A DNA stretch of 64,000 nucleotides from an uncultured Bacilli bacterium (GCA_934090735.1 CAKOJR010000001.1:62001-126000), one strand, 5' to 3'. Numbered from the stretch's first letter, positions 26,037 to 34,830 are shown. Program-made: numbers and translations. Notes: generated from the letters alone by a model not told the origin.

Positions 26037-26069
26037 AAAACACAGTAAAGTAAAATCTACTGTGTTTTT
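26036..26069. terminator. Bidirectional terminator between lipid kinase and SPFH genes
   Basis: Twelve-bp perfect stem AAAAACACAGTA / TACTGTGTTTTT with a 10-nt loop. The A and T runs let it serve both converging genes. Confidence 0.85.
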
Positions 26070-26075
26070 AGTTTA

Positions 26076-26825
26076 TTATTTTTTATTTTTTCCTTTGATA
26101 GCTTCAAGAATTTCAATAGGTAATGCAATAACTATAGTGTTAGCTTTATCTGCTGAAATATCACTTAAAGTAGATAATGTTCTTAAATGTAATGCGCCTG
26201 GAGTAGAAGTCATTGTTTCAGCGGCTTTAGCTAGATTTTCAGCTGCCATTGCTTCACCTTCGGCTTTTGTGATAACGGCTGTTTTTTCTCTTTCTGCTTC
26301 AGCGGCAATTGCTAGAACTCGTTTCATTTCTTCCGGTAGTGAAATATCTTTAAGTTCAACGTTTTCTACTTTGATTCCCCATGGATCAGTAGCTTCATCG
26401 ATTATCTTGCAAATTTCTTCTGAAATTCTATCTCTTTGAGCTAGTAATTCATCTAGAGTAACGGCACCTACAGCATTTCTCATAGTAGTTTGAGCAAGCT
26501 GACCAACAGCAAATTTGTAATTTTCAACTGAAATAATAACTTTAGATGCATCAAATATACTGTAATATAAAACAGCGTTAATTCTGATTGAAACATTGTC
26601 TTTGGTAATGGCATCTTGTTCTGGAACGTCAACGGCTTTAGTACGTATATCAATTTTTTTCATACTTTCAAAAATTGGAAGTACTAAGTGCCAACCTGGA
26701 CCAACAATTTTTGAATATTTACCAATTTTGAATTTAACCCCTCGTTCATATTCATCAACTTGTCTAATAGAGCGTAGTATAATAATTAAAATAACTACTC
26801 CTAAAATAATAATAAAAGTATCCAT
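26076..26825 (-). CDS. SPFH/Band 7 protein (slipin/stomatin type)
   Basis: A 249-residue membrane scaffold protein: N-terminal hydrophobic hairpin (residues 3-20), then the SPFH domain (RQVDEYERGVKFKIGKYSKIVGPGWHLVLP, IDIRTKAVDVPEQDAITKDNVS, YYSIFDASKVIISVENY) and a coiled-coil tail (LAIAAEAEREKTAVITKAEGEAMAAENLA). Slipins oligomerise in membrane microdomains and are often paired with an NfeD protease; none is next to it here. GAAGGGAG precedes ATG 26825. Confidence 0.93.
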   Translation of the reverse strand: MDTFIIILGVVILIIILRSIRQVDEYERGVKFKIGKYSKIVGPGWHLVLPIFESMKKIDIRTKAVDVPEQDAITKDNVSIRINAVLYYSIFDASKVIISVENYKFAVGQLAQTTMRNAVGAVTLDELLAQRDRISEEICKIIDEATDPWGIKVENVELKDISLPEEMKRVLAIAAEAEREKTAVITKAEGEAMAAENLAKAAETMTSTPGALHLRTLSTLSDISADKANTIVIALPIEILEAIKGKNKK

Positions 26826-26868
26826 AATTTCTCCCTTCTAAAATAATTATATTATAATAAGTAAAAGA

Positions 26869-26897
26869 TTGCAAAAAAACTTAAATTAAATTATAAT
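26869..26897 (+). promoter_or_regulatory. Promoter of the membrane protein at 26928
   Basis: TTGCAA (26869-26874), 17-bp spacer, TATAAT (26892-26897). Confidence 0.75.
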
Positions 26898-26927
26898 TTA
26901 TTTAAGATAGAAATGAGGTAAAATGAT

Positions 26928-27497
26928 ATGTTTAGATCAAAAGAAAGAAGATTTAAAAACAAGGTTAATTTAATAACGTCTGGAGTGATTTTATTATTAG
27001 GTATATTGTTATTTATATTTCCTTGGTTTGGAGTAGAGGAACCAAATAATTTATTATACTTATTATTTGCTATATATGCTGGTGTTAAATTAATTGAATA
27101 TATACTTACTAGAAATGGTACTGATAGAGAAAATTTATATACAGCAATTGCGTGTATTCTTGCTTCGATAAGTGGTTTTAAATTTCATTCTTATTCAACA
27201 CCTATGGTTTTGAGTTTGACTTTAGTTTCTTGGGTTGCAATAATGTCAGTAATTAAATTAATTAAACTTGATTATTATCATGATCGTAAGAATGGAATGT
27301 TTTATGTTAATTTAGTTTCATTTTCATTGTTCTTACTTTTGGGTTTATTAACTAGTATCAATTTATATTTTAATGCAACTGTTGAAACATTAATGTTAGC
27401 TTTCTTCTTTGTTTGCAATGGTCTTCTTTCATTAGCTGAAAATGGCATTAGAATATTGGTTACAGGTAGAGATTTAAAGATAAAAGATATTCATTAA
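26928..27497 (+). CDS. DUF308-like membrane protein
   Basis: A 189-residue protein with about six transmembrane helices arranged in pairs and a short basic N-terminus, the pattern of the DUF308/HdeD-like family. GAGG lies 9 bp before ATG 26928; the ATG 7 bp earlier opens only a 16-codon frame. It is a single-gene transcript with its own promoter and terminator. Function unknown; HdeD-type proteins are linked to acid stress in enterics, which is not evidence for a role here. Confidence 0.68.
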   Translation: MFRSKERRFKNKVNLITSGVILLLGILLFIFPWFGVEEPNNLLYLLFAIYAGVKLIEYILTRNGTDRENLYTAIACILASISGFKFHSYSTPMVLSLTLVSWVAIMSVIKLIKLDYYHDRKNGMFYVNLVSFSLFLLLGLLTSINLYFNATVETLMLAFFFVCNGLLSLAENGIRILVTGRDLKIKDIH

Positions 27498-27498
27498 A

Positions 27499-27530
27499 AA
27501 AACATTACAAGTTTTGCTTGTAGTGTTTTT
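27499..27530 (+). terminator. Terminator after the DUF308-like gene
   Basis: Thirteen-bp stem AAAACATTACAAG / CTTGTAGTGTTTT (one G-U), 5-nt loop, T run. It lies within the last codons of the convergent yfhO gene. Confidence 0.75.
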
Positions 27531-29742
27531 TAATAATTATTATAAATACTCCTATACTTAGGATTGAGATGCCAAATGGCCAAAGTTTAACGTCGTCATA
27601 AATGAGTTCTAATGTATGCTTACCCTTATTAGCTGGTATGCCAATTAGACCACCTTCTAGATTAATTGGAGTTATTTCTTTACCATCTAATGTAATTTTC
27701 CATGCATTGTCATAAGGGATGGTTGTGTAGATTATCATATTGTCATCTAGTGTGATAGTGCCTTTTAGATGATTATCTTTTTTTATGTCATATTGTAATT
27801 CATATTTGTTTAATTTTTCATTTACTTCTTTGACTAGTTTTGGATTTTCGATAAATAGTTCACGGTAATTATCGTCCTTGTATGAGATGATAACTTCGTC
27901 GTTCTTTTTTAATTCCATGCTTAGTAAACAAATATATAATTCACTTGATATATTATATTTTTCAAGATTTACTGGGATTGTGGATAAGTCGTTTGTTGTG
28001 ACATAGATATTATCATTCCATATTACATAGTTTTGATTGCTAGATATAGTAAAGAAATAGGTTCCATCTTCTTTGACTTGGTATGTTATTACATTATTGT
28101 CTTTTTTAGTATTATATGCACCTTTTGTATATACATTATTTGTTTTAGTTAGTTTAAATATATAATTGTTTCGGTTTGTTATAAAATCATCTTCTAAAGT
28201 GAATGATGTGATATCTTTATTAGCTCCGAATACTTTCGTTTTCATAATATTTGATAATACACCATTAATGTCTATTATTTTTGCTTTATAATCTGTTGCT
28301 GCGCCGAGTCTGCCTGCAAGGATAAATGGATCTTTGTATGCCATGGAAGAAAAATAACCTAAACTATATGAGGAGTCAAAATAGTTATTATTAGTTGAGG
28401 ATTTAAAATAGTTACTATTAGTTATAACACTTGTTCCTTTTAGATTCAGGCATAATGTGGTAAGACATTCTAGGATAATGCAACATAGAACAATTATTTT
28501 AGTAAATCTTTTTTTATTAAAAATTAGATATCCAAAGTAAATTGTTATCATTACTAAATTTAAAATGAAGATACTTAAGTTAATTATTTTTGCACTGTAA
28601 AAGTAAATTAATATCCCTAAATATGTTAAAGCAATAAGATAGTTAAAAATATTTATGTTTTCTTTTATGTAATTTTTGAGTGCTAAGCAGATTAATAAGA
28701 AACTAAAAGTAAAAGAGTATCTTAAAGGAAATCCTGCTGGAGATGTAAATCCTGAAATAACATAATTTACCAGTGGCGTAAAGAATGCAATTAAAATGAT
28801 TATAATTAGAACTAAATTTTGAATTTTTTCTTTTTTGGTGATTTTTTTATTAAAAAAATATGATAAAGCTCCGAAAAGAGCAAAGACGCTTATGCAAATG
28901 TTTGCATAGTCACTAGTGTCTGTATTAATTACTTTGGTATTACCAGAAAATAATGCACTAATGAAATCTTTTATTTGTAGAATATTAGTGTAATTATATG
29001 ACACTAATTTTGTTTTGTTTATAATATTATAAACATTGTATATGTGAAAGAATGAAATACCTATAACGATTGTGGTGTATAACATCATGCGTAAAAAATT
29101 TTTAATTTTGAAAGCATAAGGTTCTTCCATTGTAATTAGTTTAAATAAGTAATATATTAGGACAAAAAGTGATAGCATGTAGCCAATATAGAAGTTTGAT
29201 ATGTATATATAGGTTAGTGTAAGTATGTAAATAATTGGATTATTTTTTAAGATGTTTTGGACGCCAATTACAAGAAGTGGAAACATCATAAAACCGTCTA
29301 GCCACATTATATGAAAATAATAGGCAAGAAACCATCCCGAATAAACATAACATATTGATGCGATTATGCCTATCTTTTTATCATATTTGCTAAAATAATA
29401 GTACGCGCTTATACTTGCTACAATTAGTTTAATAATGACAACTGACAGATACATTAACTTATAATTATTAAAAAGAAGTGCTATAAAATTAAACGGGCTT
29501 GTTAAGTAATAAACGAAGTTGAACATTGATGGATTACCTAAAAAGTTCATGAATGTGTAATTATAATAATTAAAGTTTTTTAATCTGGTTATATAGTCAT
29601 ATAAAAATGGTTCATACTGAGTAGCGGCATCACTAATTGCTAGATCATTATTACCAAAAGGGTAAATTCCATTTATAAGCATAGTAATTATAAATATACC
29701 TAGAACGGATAGTATTAATATAAATAAATCTTTCTTTTTCAT
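27505..29742 (-). CDS. yfhO: YfhO-family membrane glycosyltransferase-like protein
   Basis: A 745-residue protein with about 12 transmembrane helices followed by a large C-terminal outer domain. The family signature region is present: an early loop with SDAATQYEPFLYDYI, GFPLRYSF in the membrane part, and the C-terminal DNAWKITLDGKEI, GIPANKGKHTLELIY and a last helix. Bacillus YfhO and its relatives glycosylate cell-envelope polymers (teichoic acids) on the outer face using undecaprenyl-linked sugars. A minus-strand extended -10 box ends only 6 bp before the ATG and no ribosome-binding site is seen, so the mRNA may be leaderless. Confidence 0.9.
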   Translation of the reverse strand: MKKKDLFILILSVLGIFIITMLINGIYPFGNNDLAISDAATQYEPFLYDYITRLKNFNYYNYTFMNFLGNPSMFNFVYYLTSPFNFIALLFNNYKLMYLSVVIIKLIVASISAYYYFSKYDKKIGIIASICYVYSGWFLAYYFHIMWLDGFMMFPLLVIGVQNILKNNPIIYILTLTYIYISNFYIGYMLSLFVLIYYLFKLITMEEPYAFKIKNFLRMMLYTTIVIGISFFHIYNVYNIINKTKLVSYNYTNILQIKDFISALFSGNTKVINTDTSDYANICISVFALFGALSYFFNKKITKKEKIQNLVLIIIILIAFFTPLVNYVISGFTSPAGFPLRYSFTFSFLLICLALKNYIKENINIFNYLIALTYLGILIYFYSAKIINLSIFILNLVMITIYFGYLIFNKKRFTKIIVLCCIILECLTTLCLNLKGTSVITNSNYFKSSTNNNYFDSSYSLGYFSSMAYKDPFILAGRLGAATDYKAKIIDINGVLSNIMKTKVFGANKDITSFTLEDDFITNRNNYIFKLTKTNNVYTKGAYNTKKDNNVITYQVKEDGTYFFTISSNQNYVIWNDNIYVTTNDLSTIPVNLEKYNISSELYICLLSMELKKNDEVIISYKDDNYRELFIENPKLVKEVNEKLNKYELQYDIKKDNHLKGTITLDDNMIIYTTIPYDNAWKITLDGKEITPINLEGGLIGIPANKGKHTLELIYDDVKLWPFGISILSIGVFIIIIKKHYKQNL

Positions 29743-29748
29743 AATGAT

Positions 29749-29757
29749 ATTTTAACA
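29749..29757 (-). promoter_or_regulatory. Extended -10 promoter of yfhO
   Basis: On the minus strand TGT-TAAAAT (29757-29749) followed after 6 bp by the yfhO start codon. Initiation 6-8 bp downstream would place the 5' end at or inside the ATG. Confidence 0.5.
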
Positions 29758-29764
29758 CATAAAT

Positions 29765-29793
29765 TTGGTAAATTCATTACTTTATGATACAAT
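29765..29793 (+). promoter_or_regulatory. Promoter of the methyltransferase operon
   Basis: TTGGTA (29765-29770), 17-bp spacer, TACAAT (29788-29793) with extended TGA. Divergent from the yfhO promoter, with only about 10 bp between the two. Confidence 0.65.
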
Positions 29794-29812
29794 TATTTTG
29801 GAAGAGGCTTTT

Positions 29813-30412
29813 ATGAAAGAGAAGAAAGTAACAGAAGAACAGTTAGATAGATATTTATTTTTATATAAAAGTTTTCTTTATAAAAATACTAAGTTTAAAA
29901 TAATTGATGGTGATGAAGAGTGGGAAACTATTACTAGGGGATTGAATATAAAAAATAGGAAAGAACGTATAAAGTATGTTTTTGATAAATGTTGTGAAGA
30001 GTTAGATAAAGATTTTCCAATAAATGCGTGTGAATTTATAGGTGGTAGGTGCATTGTTCAAAGGCAGAATAATAGTAATAAAAAATGTGGTTGTTGTAGG
30101 TACTGTGAGTATGTAACTTTAAATGGTTGCCCATCAAAAAATGTTGCGTGTAAACTTTTTAATTGTAGTGATGTTACTAAAAAATATAAACTTAAAACTA
30201 AAAAAGATTTAAAAATTTTAAAACTGTTAAGTTTAAAAAATAGAGAAGTTATAACGCACAATTATTTTACGATAGAAGAAGAGTCTTTAAGAGATCTTTA
30301 TACGCTAACGTATACGTATGCATTTATAAGAATGGTTTATAGACAAGTTAGAAGATTATTTAGAAAGGATAAGTATTTGTACTTAAATAAAGAAAATGAA
30401 AACAGTAAATAA
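29813..30412 (+). CDS. Cys-rich hypothetical protein
   Basis: A 199-residue protein. ATG 29813 follows GGAAGAGG; the frame continues upstream into the promoter but that part is not translated. The centre holds eleven clustered Cys residues between about 58 and 122 (NACEFIGGRC, CGCCRYCEY, GCPSKNVACKLFNC), a likely metal or Fe-S binding module, flanked by charged helices and a basic tail. It overlaps the following methyltransferase by 17 bp. I do not recognise a named family. Metal binding is inferred from Cys spacing. Confidence 0.68.
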   Translation: MKEKKVTEEQLDRYLFLYKSFLYKNTKFKIIDGDEEWETITRGLNIKNRKERIKYVFDKCCEELDKDFPINACEFIGGRCIVQRQNNSNKKCGCCRYCEYVTLNGCPSKNVACKLFNCSDVTKKYKLKTKKDLKILKLLSLKNREVITHNYFTIEEESLRDLYTLTYTYAFIRMVYRQVRRLFRKDKYLYLNKENENSK

Positions 30413-31247
30413 TTTTAAGGATTATGAAATAATTAGTATGAGTAACGGATATAAGTATGAGAAGTGGGGGAAGTATTATCTTAAAAGACCTGATCCAGAA
30501 ATAATTTGGCCTGGTAATGAAAATGTTAAAGTTGATGCTGAGTATACAAGAAGTAATACTGGTGGTGGCTCATGGAATGTACTATCTAGCATGAAAGATA
30601 GCTGGCAAATAAGATATGAGGATATGGTTTTTAATTTAAAACTAATGGGATTTAAGCATACTGGTTTATTTCCGGAGCAGGCTTATAATTGGAATATTAT
30701 TAGAGAGACAATTAGAAATTCAGGAAGTAAGGTGAAAGTGCTTAATTTGTTTGCTTATACGGGAGCAGCTAGTATTGCAGCTTTGAAAGAACATGCTGAA
30801 GTTGTACATGTTGATGCTTCAAAAGGAATGATTGATTGGGCAAAAGAGAATGTTATTGCAAATAATTTACAGAATGAAAATATTAAATTTTATGTTGATG
30901 ATGTAAAAAAGTTAGTTAAAAGAGAGATGCGAAGAGGCAATAAATATGATATTATAATTATGGATCCTCCATCATTTGGTAGAGGAGCTAAAAATGAAGT
31001 TTGGCAAGTTGAAAAAGATTTATATAATTTAATTAAAGATGCTAGTACACTTTTATCTGATGATGCATTATTGTTTATAGTAAATACATATACAACAGGT
31101 TTGTCAATGACCGTAATTGAAAATATTTTAAAGCTTACCATTAATAAGAAAGGTAGTTTTGTTAGTACTGAATTAGGAATAGAAGCAAATAATGGTTTAA
31201 AGCTTCCGTGCGGAATAACGGTAAGGTGGGAGAAAAATGGAAGATAA
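30396..31247 (+). CDS. Class I SAM-dependent methyltransferase, RlmI/RlmK-like
   Basis: A 283-residue methyltransferase. The N-terminus (YEIISMSNGYKYEKWGKYYLKRPDPEIIWP) and core motifs match the 23S rRNA cytosine methyltransferase-like group: NLFAYTGAASIAALKEHAEVVHVDAS, then the IIMDPPSFGRG motif IV and FIVNTYTTGLS. These enzymes usually modify 23S rRNA; the exact target cannot be read from sequence. The start at 30396 is favoured because the conserved KDYEII segment begins within ten residues. It overlaps both neighbours (17 and 11 bp). Confidence 0.87.
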   Translation: MKTVNNFKDYEIISMSNGYKYEKWGKYYLKRPDPEIIWPGNENVKVDAEYTRSNTGGGSWNVLSSMKDSWQIRYEDMVFNLKLMGFKHTGLFPEQAYNWNIIRETIRNSGSKVKVLNLFAYTGAASIAALKEHAEVVHVDASKGMIDWAKENVIANNLQNENIKFYVDDVKKLVKREMRRGNKYDIIIMDPPSFGRGAKNEVWQVEKDLYNLIKDASTLLSDDALLFIVNTYTTGLSMTVIENILKLTINKKGSFVSTELGIEANNGLKLPCGITVRWEKNGR

Positions 31248-31818
31248 ATATATAAGTAAGAGATATACAGGGGATATACCTAAAATTAAAATTTATATGA
31301 ATCATAATGGTGTTTTTAAAGAATGTTTACCACTTCTTTTGAGAATGAGAAGTCTAGATAAGAATTCTTTATTTTATAAATTAAGTGATTTACCACAATC
31401 TATGCAAGAAGAATATGAGGATATGGCAATATCTCCAAAAGAATTATTAGATAGAAGAGTTAAAATAGAAAAGGGCAATCAGTATGTTTTGGATAACGAT
31501 GGAACTAAGGTAAGAGTGTCTAAAAAAACATATTTACTGCCTATAGTTGGTAATTTTTTGCCAAGTGATGGAGTAAGTGCATATACTGTTAGGAAAGTTG
31601 GAGATCAACTAGAGTTAGTGCCAATAATAGTTTGCGTTAATTGTCACTGGTCAGAACTTTTTACTGGTCAGACTAAATATAAAAATAATGTATTTTGTTT
31701 AGTATCTGATTTGAATCCAGAAATTATTGACAATTTTGTTGATAAAATAATTACATTAGAACAAGCACCAGAATATTTAGCAAATGCTGAAGAATATAAA
31801 TATGGTATCATAAAATAA
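31237..31818 (+). CDS. Hypothetical protein, 193 residues
   Basis: A soluble protein starting 11 bp inside the methyltransferase gene. It shows an alpha/beta pattern with a single CVNCHW segment near residue 133 that could bind a metal weakly. No signal peptide or membrane helix. Unrecognised; co-expression with the RNA methyltransferase is the only hint of its role. Confidence 0.68.
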   Translation: MEDKYISKRYTGDIPKIKIYMNHNGVFKECLPLLLRMRSLDKNSLFYKLSDLPQSMQEEYEDMAISPKELLDRRVKIEKGNQYVLDNDGTKVRVSKKTYLLPIVGNFLPSDGVSAYTVRKVGDQLELVPIIVCVNCHWSELFTGQTKYKNNVFCLVSDLNPEIIDNFVDKIITLEQAPEYLANAEEYKYGIIK

Positions 31819-31850
31819 GTTTTGTCTCATAAATTTTATTGGAGGCATAA

Positions 31851-32111
31851 ATGGAAATTTTAAAAGTATCGAGTAAAAGTAATCCTAGCAAAGTTGCGGG
31901 AGCAATTGCAAATGTATTTAGAGAGCAAGGAGTAGCAGAGATTCAAACAATAGGTGCTGGTAGTTTAAATCAAGCAATTAAGGCAGTAGCTATTGCAAGA
32001 GGTTTTGTAGCACCTAGTGGTAAGAATCTTGTTATTATTCCAGCATTTTCTGATATAACAATTGATGGAGCTGAAAAAACTGCTATTAAACTGATTATAG
32101 AAGCCAAATAG
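31851..32111 (+). CDS. spoVS: Stage V sporulation protein S
   Basis: An 86-residue SpoVS, matching the very conserved family from MEILKVSSKSNPSKVAGAIANVFRE through EIQTIGAGSLNQAIKAVAIARGFVAPSG to the IDGAEKTAIKLI tail. SpoVS is an Alba-fold protein affecting septation and late sporulation in Bacillus; homologues also occur in some non-sporulating bacteria. TTGGAGG precedes the ATG. The stop lies inside the loop region of a terminator. Confidence 0.97.
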   Translation: MEILKVSSKSNPSKVAGAIANVFREQGVAEIQTIGAGSLNQAIKAVAIARGFVAPSGKNLVIIPAFSDITIDGAEKTAIKLIIEAK

Positions 32112-32122
32112 GTTTCTTTTTT
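32100..32122 (+). terminator. Terminator after spoVS
   Basis: GAAGCC / GGTTTC stem (one G-U) around AAATA, followed by TTTTTT. Confidence 0.75.
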
Positions 32123-32143
32123 GATGCAAAAATTTTAAGAATT

Positions 32144-32152
32144 TGATATAAT
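32144..32152 (+). promoter_or_regulatory. Extended -10 promoter of sufB
   Basis: TGA-TATAAT at 32144-32152. The expected start near 32159 leaves only about 10 nt before the sufB ATG. A TGCAAA at 32125-32130 (16-bp spacing) is a poor -35. Confidence 0.6.
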
Positions 32153-32168
32153 ATCTCTGGCGATTTAT

Positions 32169-33455
32169 ATGGAGTTAACAAAAGAATATATTAAAAAAGT
32201 ATCTAAGCTTAAAAATGAGTCAGAGTGGATGCTTGAATTTAGACTTAAATCTTTTGATAAGTTTAAAGAATTAGATAATCCTGATTTTGGGCCAGAAATA
32301 GAGTTAGATTTTGATAAAATAAATTATTATAAAAAAATAGGTGATTTAACTAATAACTGGGATAATGTTGATAAGAATGTTAAACAGACTTTTAAAACTT
32401 TAGGAGTAATAGATGCTGAAAATAAGTATTTATGCGGAGTATCTAATCAGATTGAAAGTGAAGTTATTTATCATAATATGAAAGATGAAAATGGAGTAAT
32501 CTTTTTAAGTACAGATGAGGCTTTAAAGGAGTATCCTGAGTTATTTAAAGAATATTTTAATAATTTAGTTAAGTATGATGAAAATAAATATACTGCTTTA
32601 AATGGAGCTATTTGGAGTGGCGGTTCATTTATATATGTACCTAAAGGGGTTAAGTTAGATAGACCATTACAGAGTTATTTTAGAATAGATACTGTAACTA
32701 TGGGACAGTTTGAAAGAACTATTATTATTGTTGATGAAGGAGCTGAGCTTTCTTATATTGAGGGGTGCACTGCTGCATCTTATTCAGAGAATTCTTTACA
32801 TGCGGGAGTAGTTGAAATATATGTTAAAAAGAACGCTAAGTGTAAGTATAGTACAATTCAAAACTGGAGTACTGATGTTTATAATTTAGTTACTAAAAGA
32901 TGTATTGTAGATGAAGGCGGATTTATGCAGTGGATTGATGGAAATATAGGAAGTAAGGTTACTATGAAGTATCCATCTTGTATATTAAGGGGAGATTATT
33001 CTAGTGCTTCATCAATAAGTATTGCTTATGCTAAAGAAAATCAAAAGTTAGATGCCGGAGCTAAGATGATTCATTTAGGTAAAAATACTAAAAGTACTAT
33101 TATATCTAAAAGTATTGCTTCAAATGGTGGAGAGAGTAATTATAGAGGTCTTGTTAAGATAAGCGGTAATGCTAGTAATTCTGAAAGTTTTGTTAAATGT
33201 GATACGATAATATTAGATGATGATAGTAAAAGTGATACTTTTCCTAAAAATATTGTATTAAATGATACAAGCACTATTGAGCATGAAGCGACGGTTTCAA
33301 AGGTAAGTGCAGAAAAATTATTTTATTTAATGAGTAAAGGTTTATCAGAAAATGAAGCTAAAGAATTAATAATTATGGGGTTTGTTTCTGATTTTAAAAA
33401 GGAATTACCTGTTGAATATGCTATTGAACTTAATAGATTGTTAAAAACTGTTTAG
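32169..33455 (+). CDS. sufB: Fe-S cluster assembly protein SufB
   Basis: The scaffold of the SUF system on which iron-sulfur clusters are built with SufC and SufD. Family landmarks are clear: KNESEWMLEFRLKSFDKF, WSGGSFIYVPKGVKLDRPLQSYFRI, YIEGCTA, KCKYSTIQNW, QWIDGNIGSK, AGAKMIHLGKNTKSTI and KCDTIILDDDSKSDT, with both scaffold Cys (in KCKYST and KCDTII) retained. At 428 residues it lacks about 28 N-terminal residues of the usual Bacillus form. It stands alone: sufC, sufD, sufS and sufU are not adjacent. No Shine-Dalgarno is visible. Confidence 0.95.
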   Translation: MELTKEYIKKVSKLKNESEWMLEFRLKSFDKFKELDNPDFGPEIELDFDKINYYKKIGDLTNNWDNVDKNVKQTFKTLGVIDAENKYLCGVSNQIESEVIYHNMKDENGVIFLSTDEALKEYPELFKEYFNNLVKYDENKYTALNGAIWSGGSFIYVPKGVKLDRPLQSYFRIDTVTMGQFERTIIIVDEGAELSYIEGCTAASYSENSLHAGVVEIYVKKNAKCKYSTIQNWSTDVYNLVTKRCIVDEGGFMQWIDGNIGSKVTMKYPSCILRGDYSSASSISIAYAKENQKLDAGAKMIHLGKNTKSTIISKSIASNGGESNYRGLVKISGNASNSESFVKCDTIILDDDSKSDTFPKNIVLNDTSTIEHEATVSKVSAEKLFYLMSKGLSENEAKELIIMGFVSDFKKELPVEYAIELNRLLKTV

Positions 33456-33470
33456 AAAGATATATGAAAT

Positions 33471-33504
33471 AAAAAATCTGTTAATAATTATGAGCAGATT
33501 TTTT
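33471..33504 (+). terminator. Terminator after sufB
   Basis: Ten-bp stem AAAAAATCTG / CAGATTTTTT with a 14-nt loop, 15 bp past the stop. Confidence 0.8.
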
Positions 33505-33558
33505 ATTTTGAGTAATTTAATTTTAAAAATTGGTATGCAGATATTAGAAATCCCTTCT

Positions 33559-33588
33559 TTGCACTAGTATAAGTGGGTGTGGTATAAA
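33559..33588 (+). promoter_or_regulatory. Promoter of ssb
   Basis: TTGCAC (33559-33564), 18-bp spacer, TATAAA (33583-33588) with extended TGG. Confidence 0.6.
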
Positions 33589-33608
33589 CGTGCTGAAAGG
33601 AGGATATT

Positions 33609-33959
33609 ATGCACAATTTAGTAATGTTAATTGGCCGTTTAGCTAATGAACCAGAGTTAGTTAAAACAGAGTCTGGTAAAAAGGTTTTAACAATTCGTTT
33701 AGCTGTACAAAGAACATTTAAAAATCCAGATGGAATATATGAAGCGGATTTTATCAGATGTAAATTATGGGATGGTATTGCAGAAAGAACTTGCGAGTAT
33801 TGTCATAAGGGAGATTTAATTGCAGTTCGTGGTCAGTTAAGAACAGAATCATATGAAGATGATAAAAAAGAGAAAAAGTACATCACTGAAGTTATTGTTG
33901 ATAGGTTAAATTTTTTAGTAACAAATAAAGAAAAAGAAGTTAATATCGAATCTGAATAA
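33609..33959 (+). CDS. ssb: Single-stranded DNA-binding protein, short form
   Basis: A 116-residue OB-fold SSB (VMLIGRLANEPELVKTESGKKVLTIRLAVQRTF, ADFIRCKLWDGIAERTCEYCHKGDLIAVRGQL). It ends right after the OB domain with KEVNIESE; the flexible linker and acidic DDDIPF-type tip, which recruits replication and repair partners in main SSBs, are missing. This resembles accessory SsbB-type proteins used in recombination or competence. AAAGGAGG precedes ATG 33609. Its neighbours (sufB, an unknown membrane protein) are not replication genes. Confidence 0.92.
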   Translation: MHNLVMLIGRLANEPELVKTESGKKVLTIRLAVQRTFKNPDGIYEADFIRCKLWDGIAERTCEYCHKGDLIAVRGQLRTESYEDDKKEKKYITEVIVDRLNFLVTNKEKEVNIESE

Positions 33960-33981
33960 TCATATACTTTATTGGTGACAT

Positions 33982-34752
33982 ATGAAAAAAACAAAGTATA
34001 TTTTATTATTAACGTTATCAGCTTTTTCATTCTTTATAACTGATAAAGTGCTCATTTTTATTGATGAACAAAAACCACTTATGAAAGAAATAAAATTAAA
34101 TGCATCTAAATATGAAACTCTTCCAGTTAATTCTGTTATTGAAAATAATACAATTATTCCTGGGCTTAATGGAAAAGAAGTTGATTATAAAAAGTCTTTA
34201 GTTAAGATGGAAGATTTTAATGTCTTTAATGAAAGCTTTTTGCAGTTTAATGTTGTGAGTCCAGAAGTATCACTAAAAAACAATAAAGATAAAATAATCA
34301 TTAAAGGTAATTCTAAGAAAAGAAGTGTTTCTCTTGTTCTAGAGGAAGATAAAGAGAAAGAGGAATATTTAGATGATAATAGTATTGAATATGATTTGGT
34401 ATCTAAACTAGAAACTGATTTTACGAAGAAAAGAGAATATTTAAATAGTTATAAAGATAAAGAAAATTATGATGCGTTAGAAACTATTTTAAAGAAGCAT
34501 AAGAAAAATTCTCATATATGTACGACTTTGCATAATGATTATGATTATTGCCTTAAAAAGGAACATTATATTGTTTTATTAACTAATGATAATTTAATGA
34601 TAAATGAAAAAATTAATAAAATATCAAGTGGAGATATTATTTATATTCCTAAAAATATGAAGTTAGTAAATCTTAAATTAATTATTTCTGAAATAGAAAG
34701 ACAAGATTTAAAAATAGTTTATCTAAGCACTTTGATAAGTGAAAAGATTTGA
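33982..34752 (+). CDS. Exported hypothetical protein
   Basis: A 256-residue protein with an N-terminal signal/anchor (KYILLLTLSAFSFFITDKVLIFI). The segment PVNSVIENNTIIPGLNGKEVDYKKSLVKM resembles a conserved N-terminal region that precedes polysaccharide deacetylase domains in some Firmicutes, and the remaining sequence may be a worn version of that NodB fold, although no catalytic Asp-Asp-His set is visible. It lies 22 bp after ssb. The deacetylase link is a tentative impression. Confidence 0.6.
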   Translation: MKKTKYILLLTLSAFSFFITDKVLIFIDEQKPLMKEIKLNASKYETLPVNSVIENNTIIPGLNGKEVDYKKSLVKMEDFNVFNESFLQFNVVSPEVSLKNNKDKIIIKGNSKKRSVSLVLEEDKEKEEYLDDNSIEYDLVSKLETDFTKKREYLNSYKDKENYDALETILKKHKKNSHICTTLHNDYDYCLKKEHYIVLLTNDNLMINEKINKISSGDIIYIPKNMKLVNLKLIISEIERQDLKIVYLSTLISEKI

Positions 34753-34777
34753 TAAAATTGTAAAACTCTGCTATAAT
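34749..34777 (+). promoter_or_regulatory. Promoter of the RNase J-like gene
   Basis: TTGATA (34749-34754), 17-bp spacer, TATAAT (34772-34777) with extended TGC. It overlaps the stop of the previous gene. Confidence 0.75.
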
Positions 34778-34830
34778 AAATAAGCAATTAGAAAACTTGT
34801 AATTTTTTATAGAAAGAGTGAACATTTATT

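Noticed and set aside
26029..26439. Plus-strand frame of 136 codons
   Set aside because: Runs through a terminator hairpin and lies antisense to the SPFH gene.
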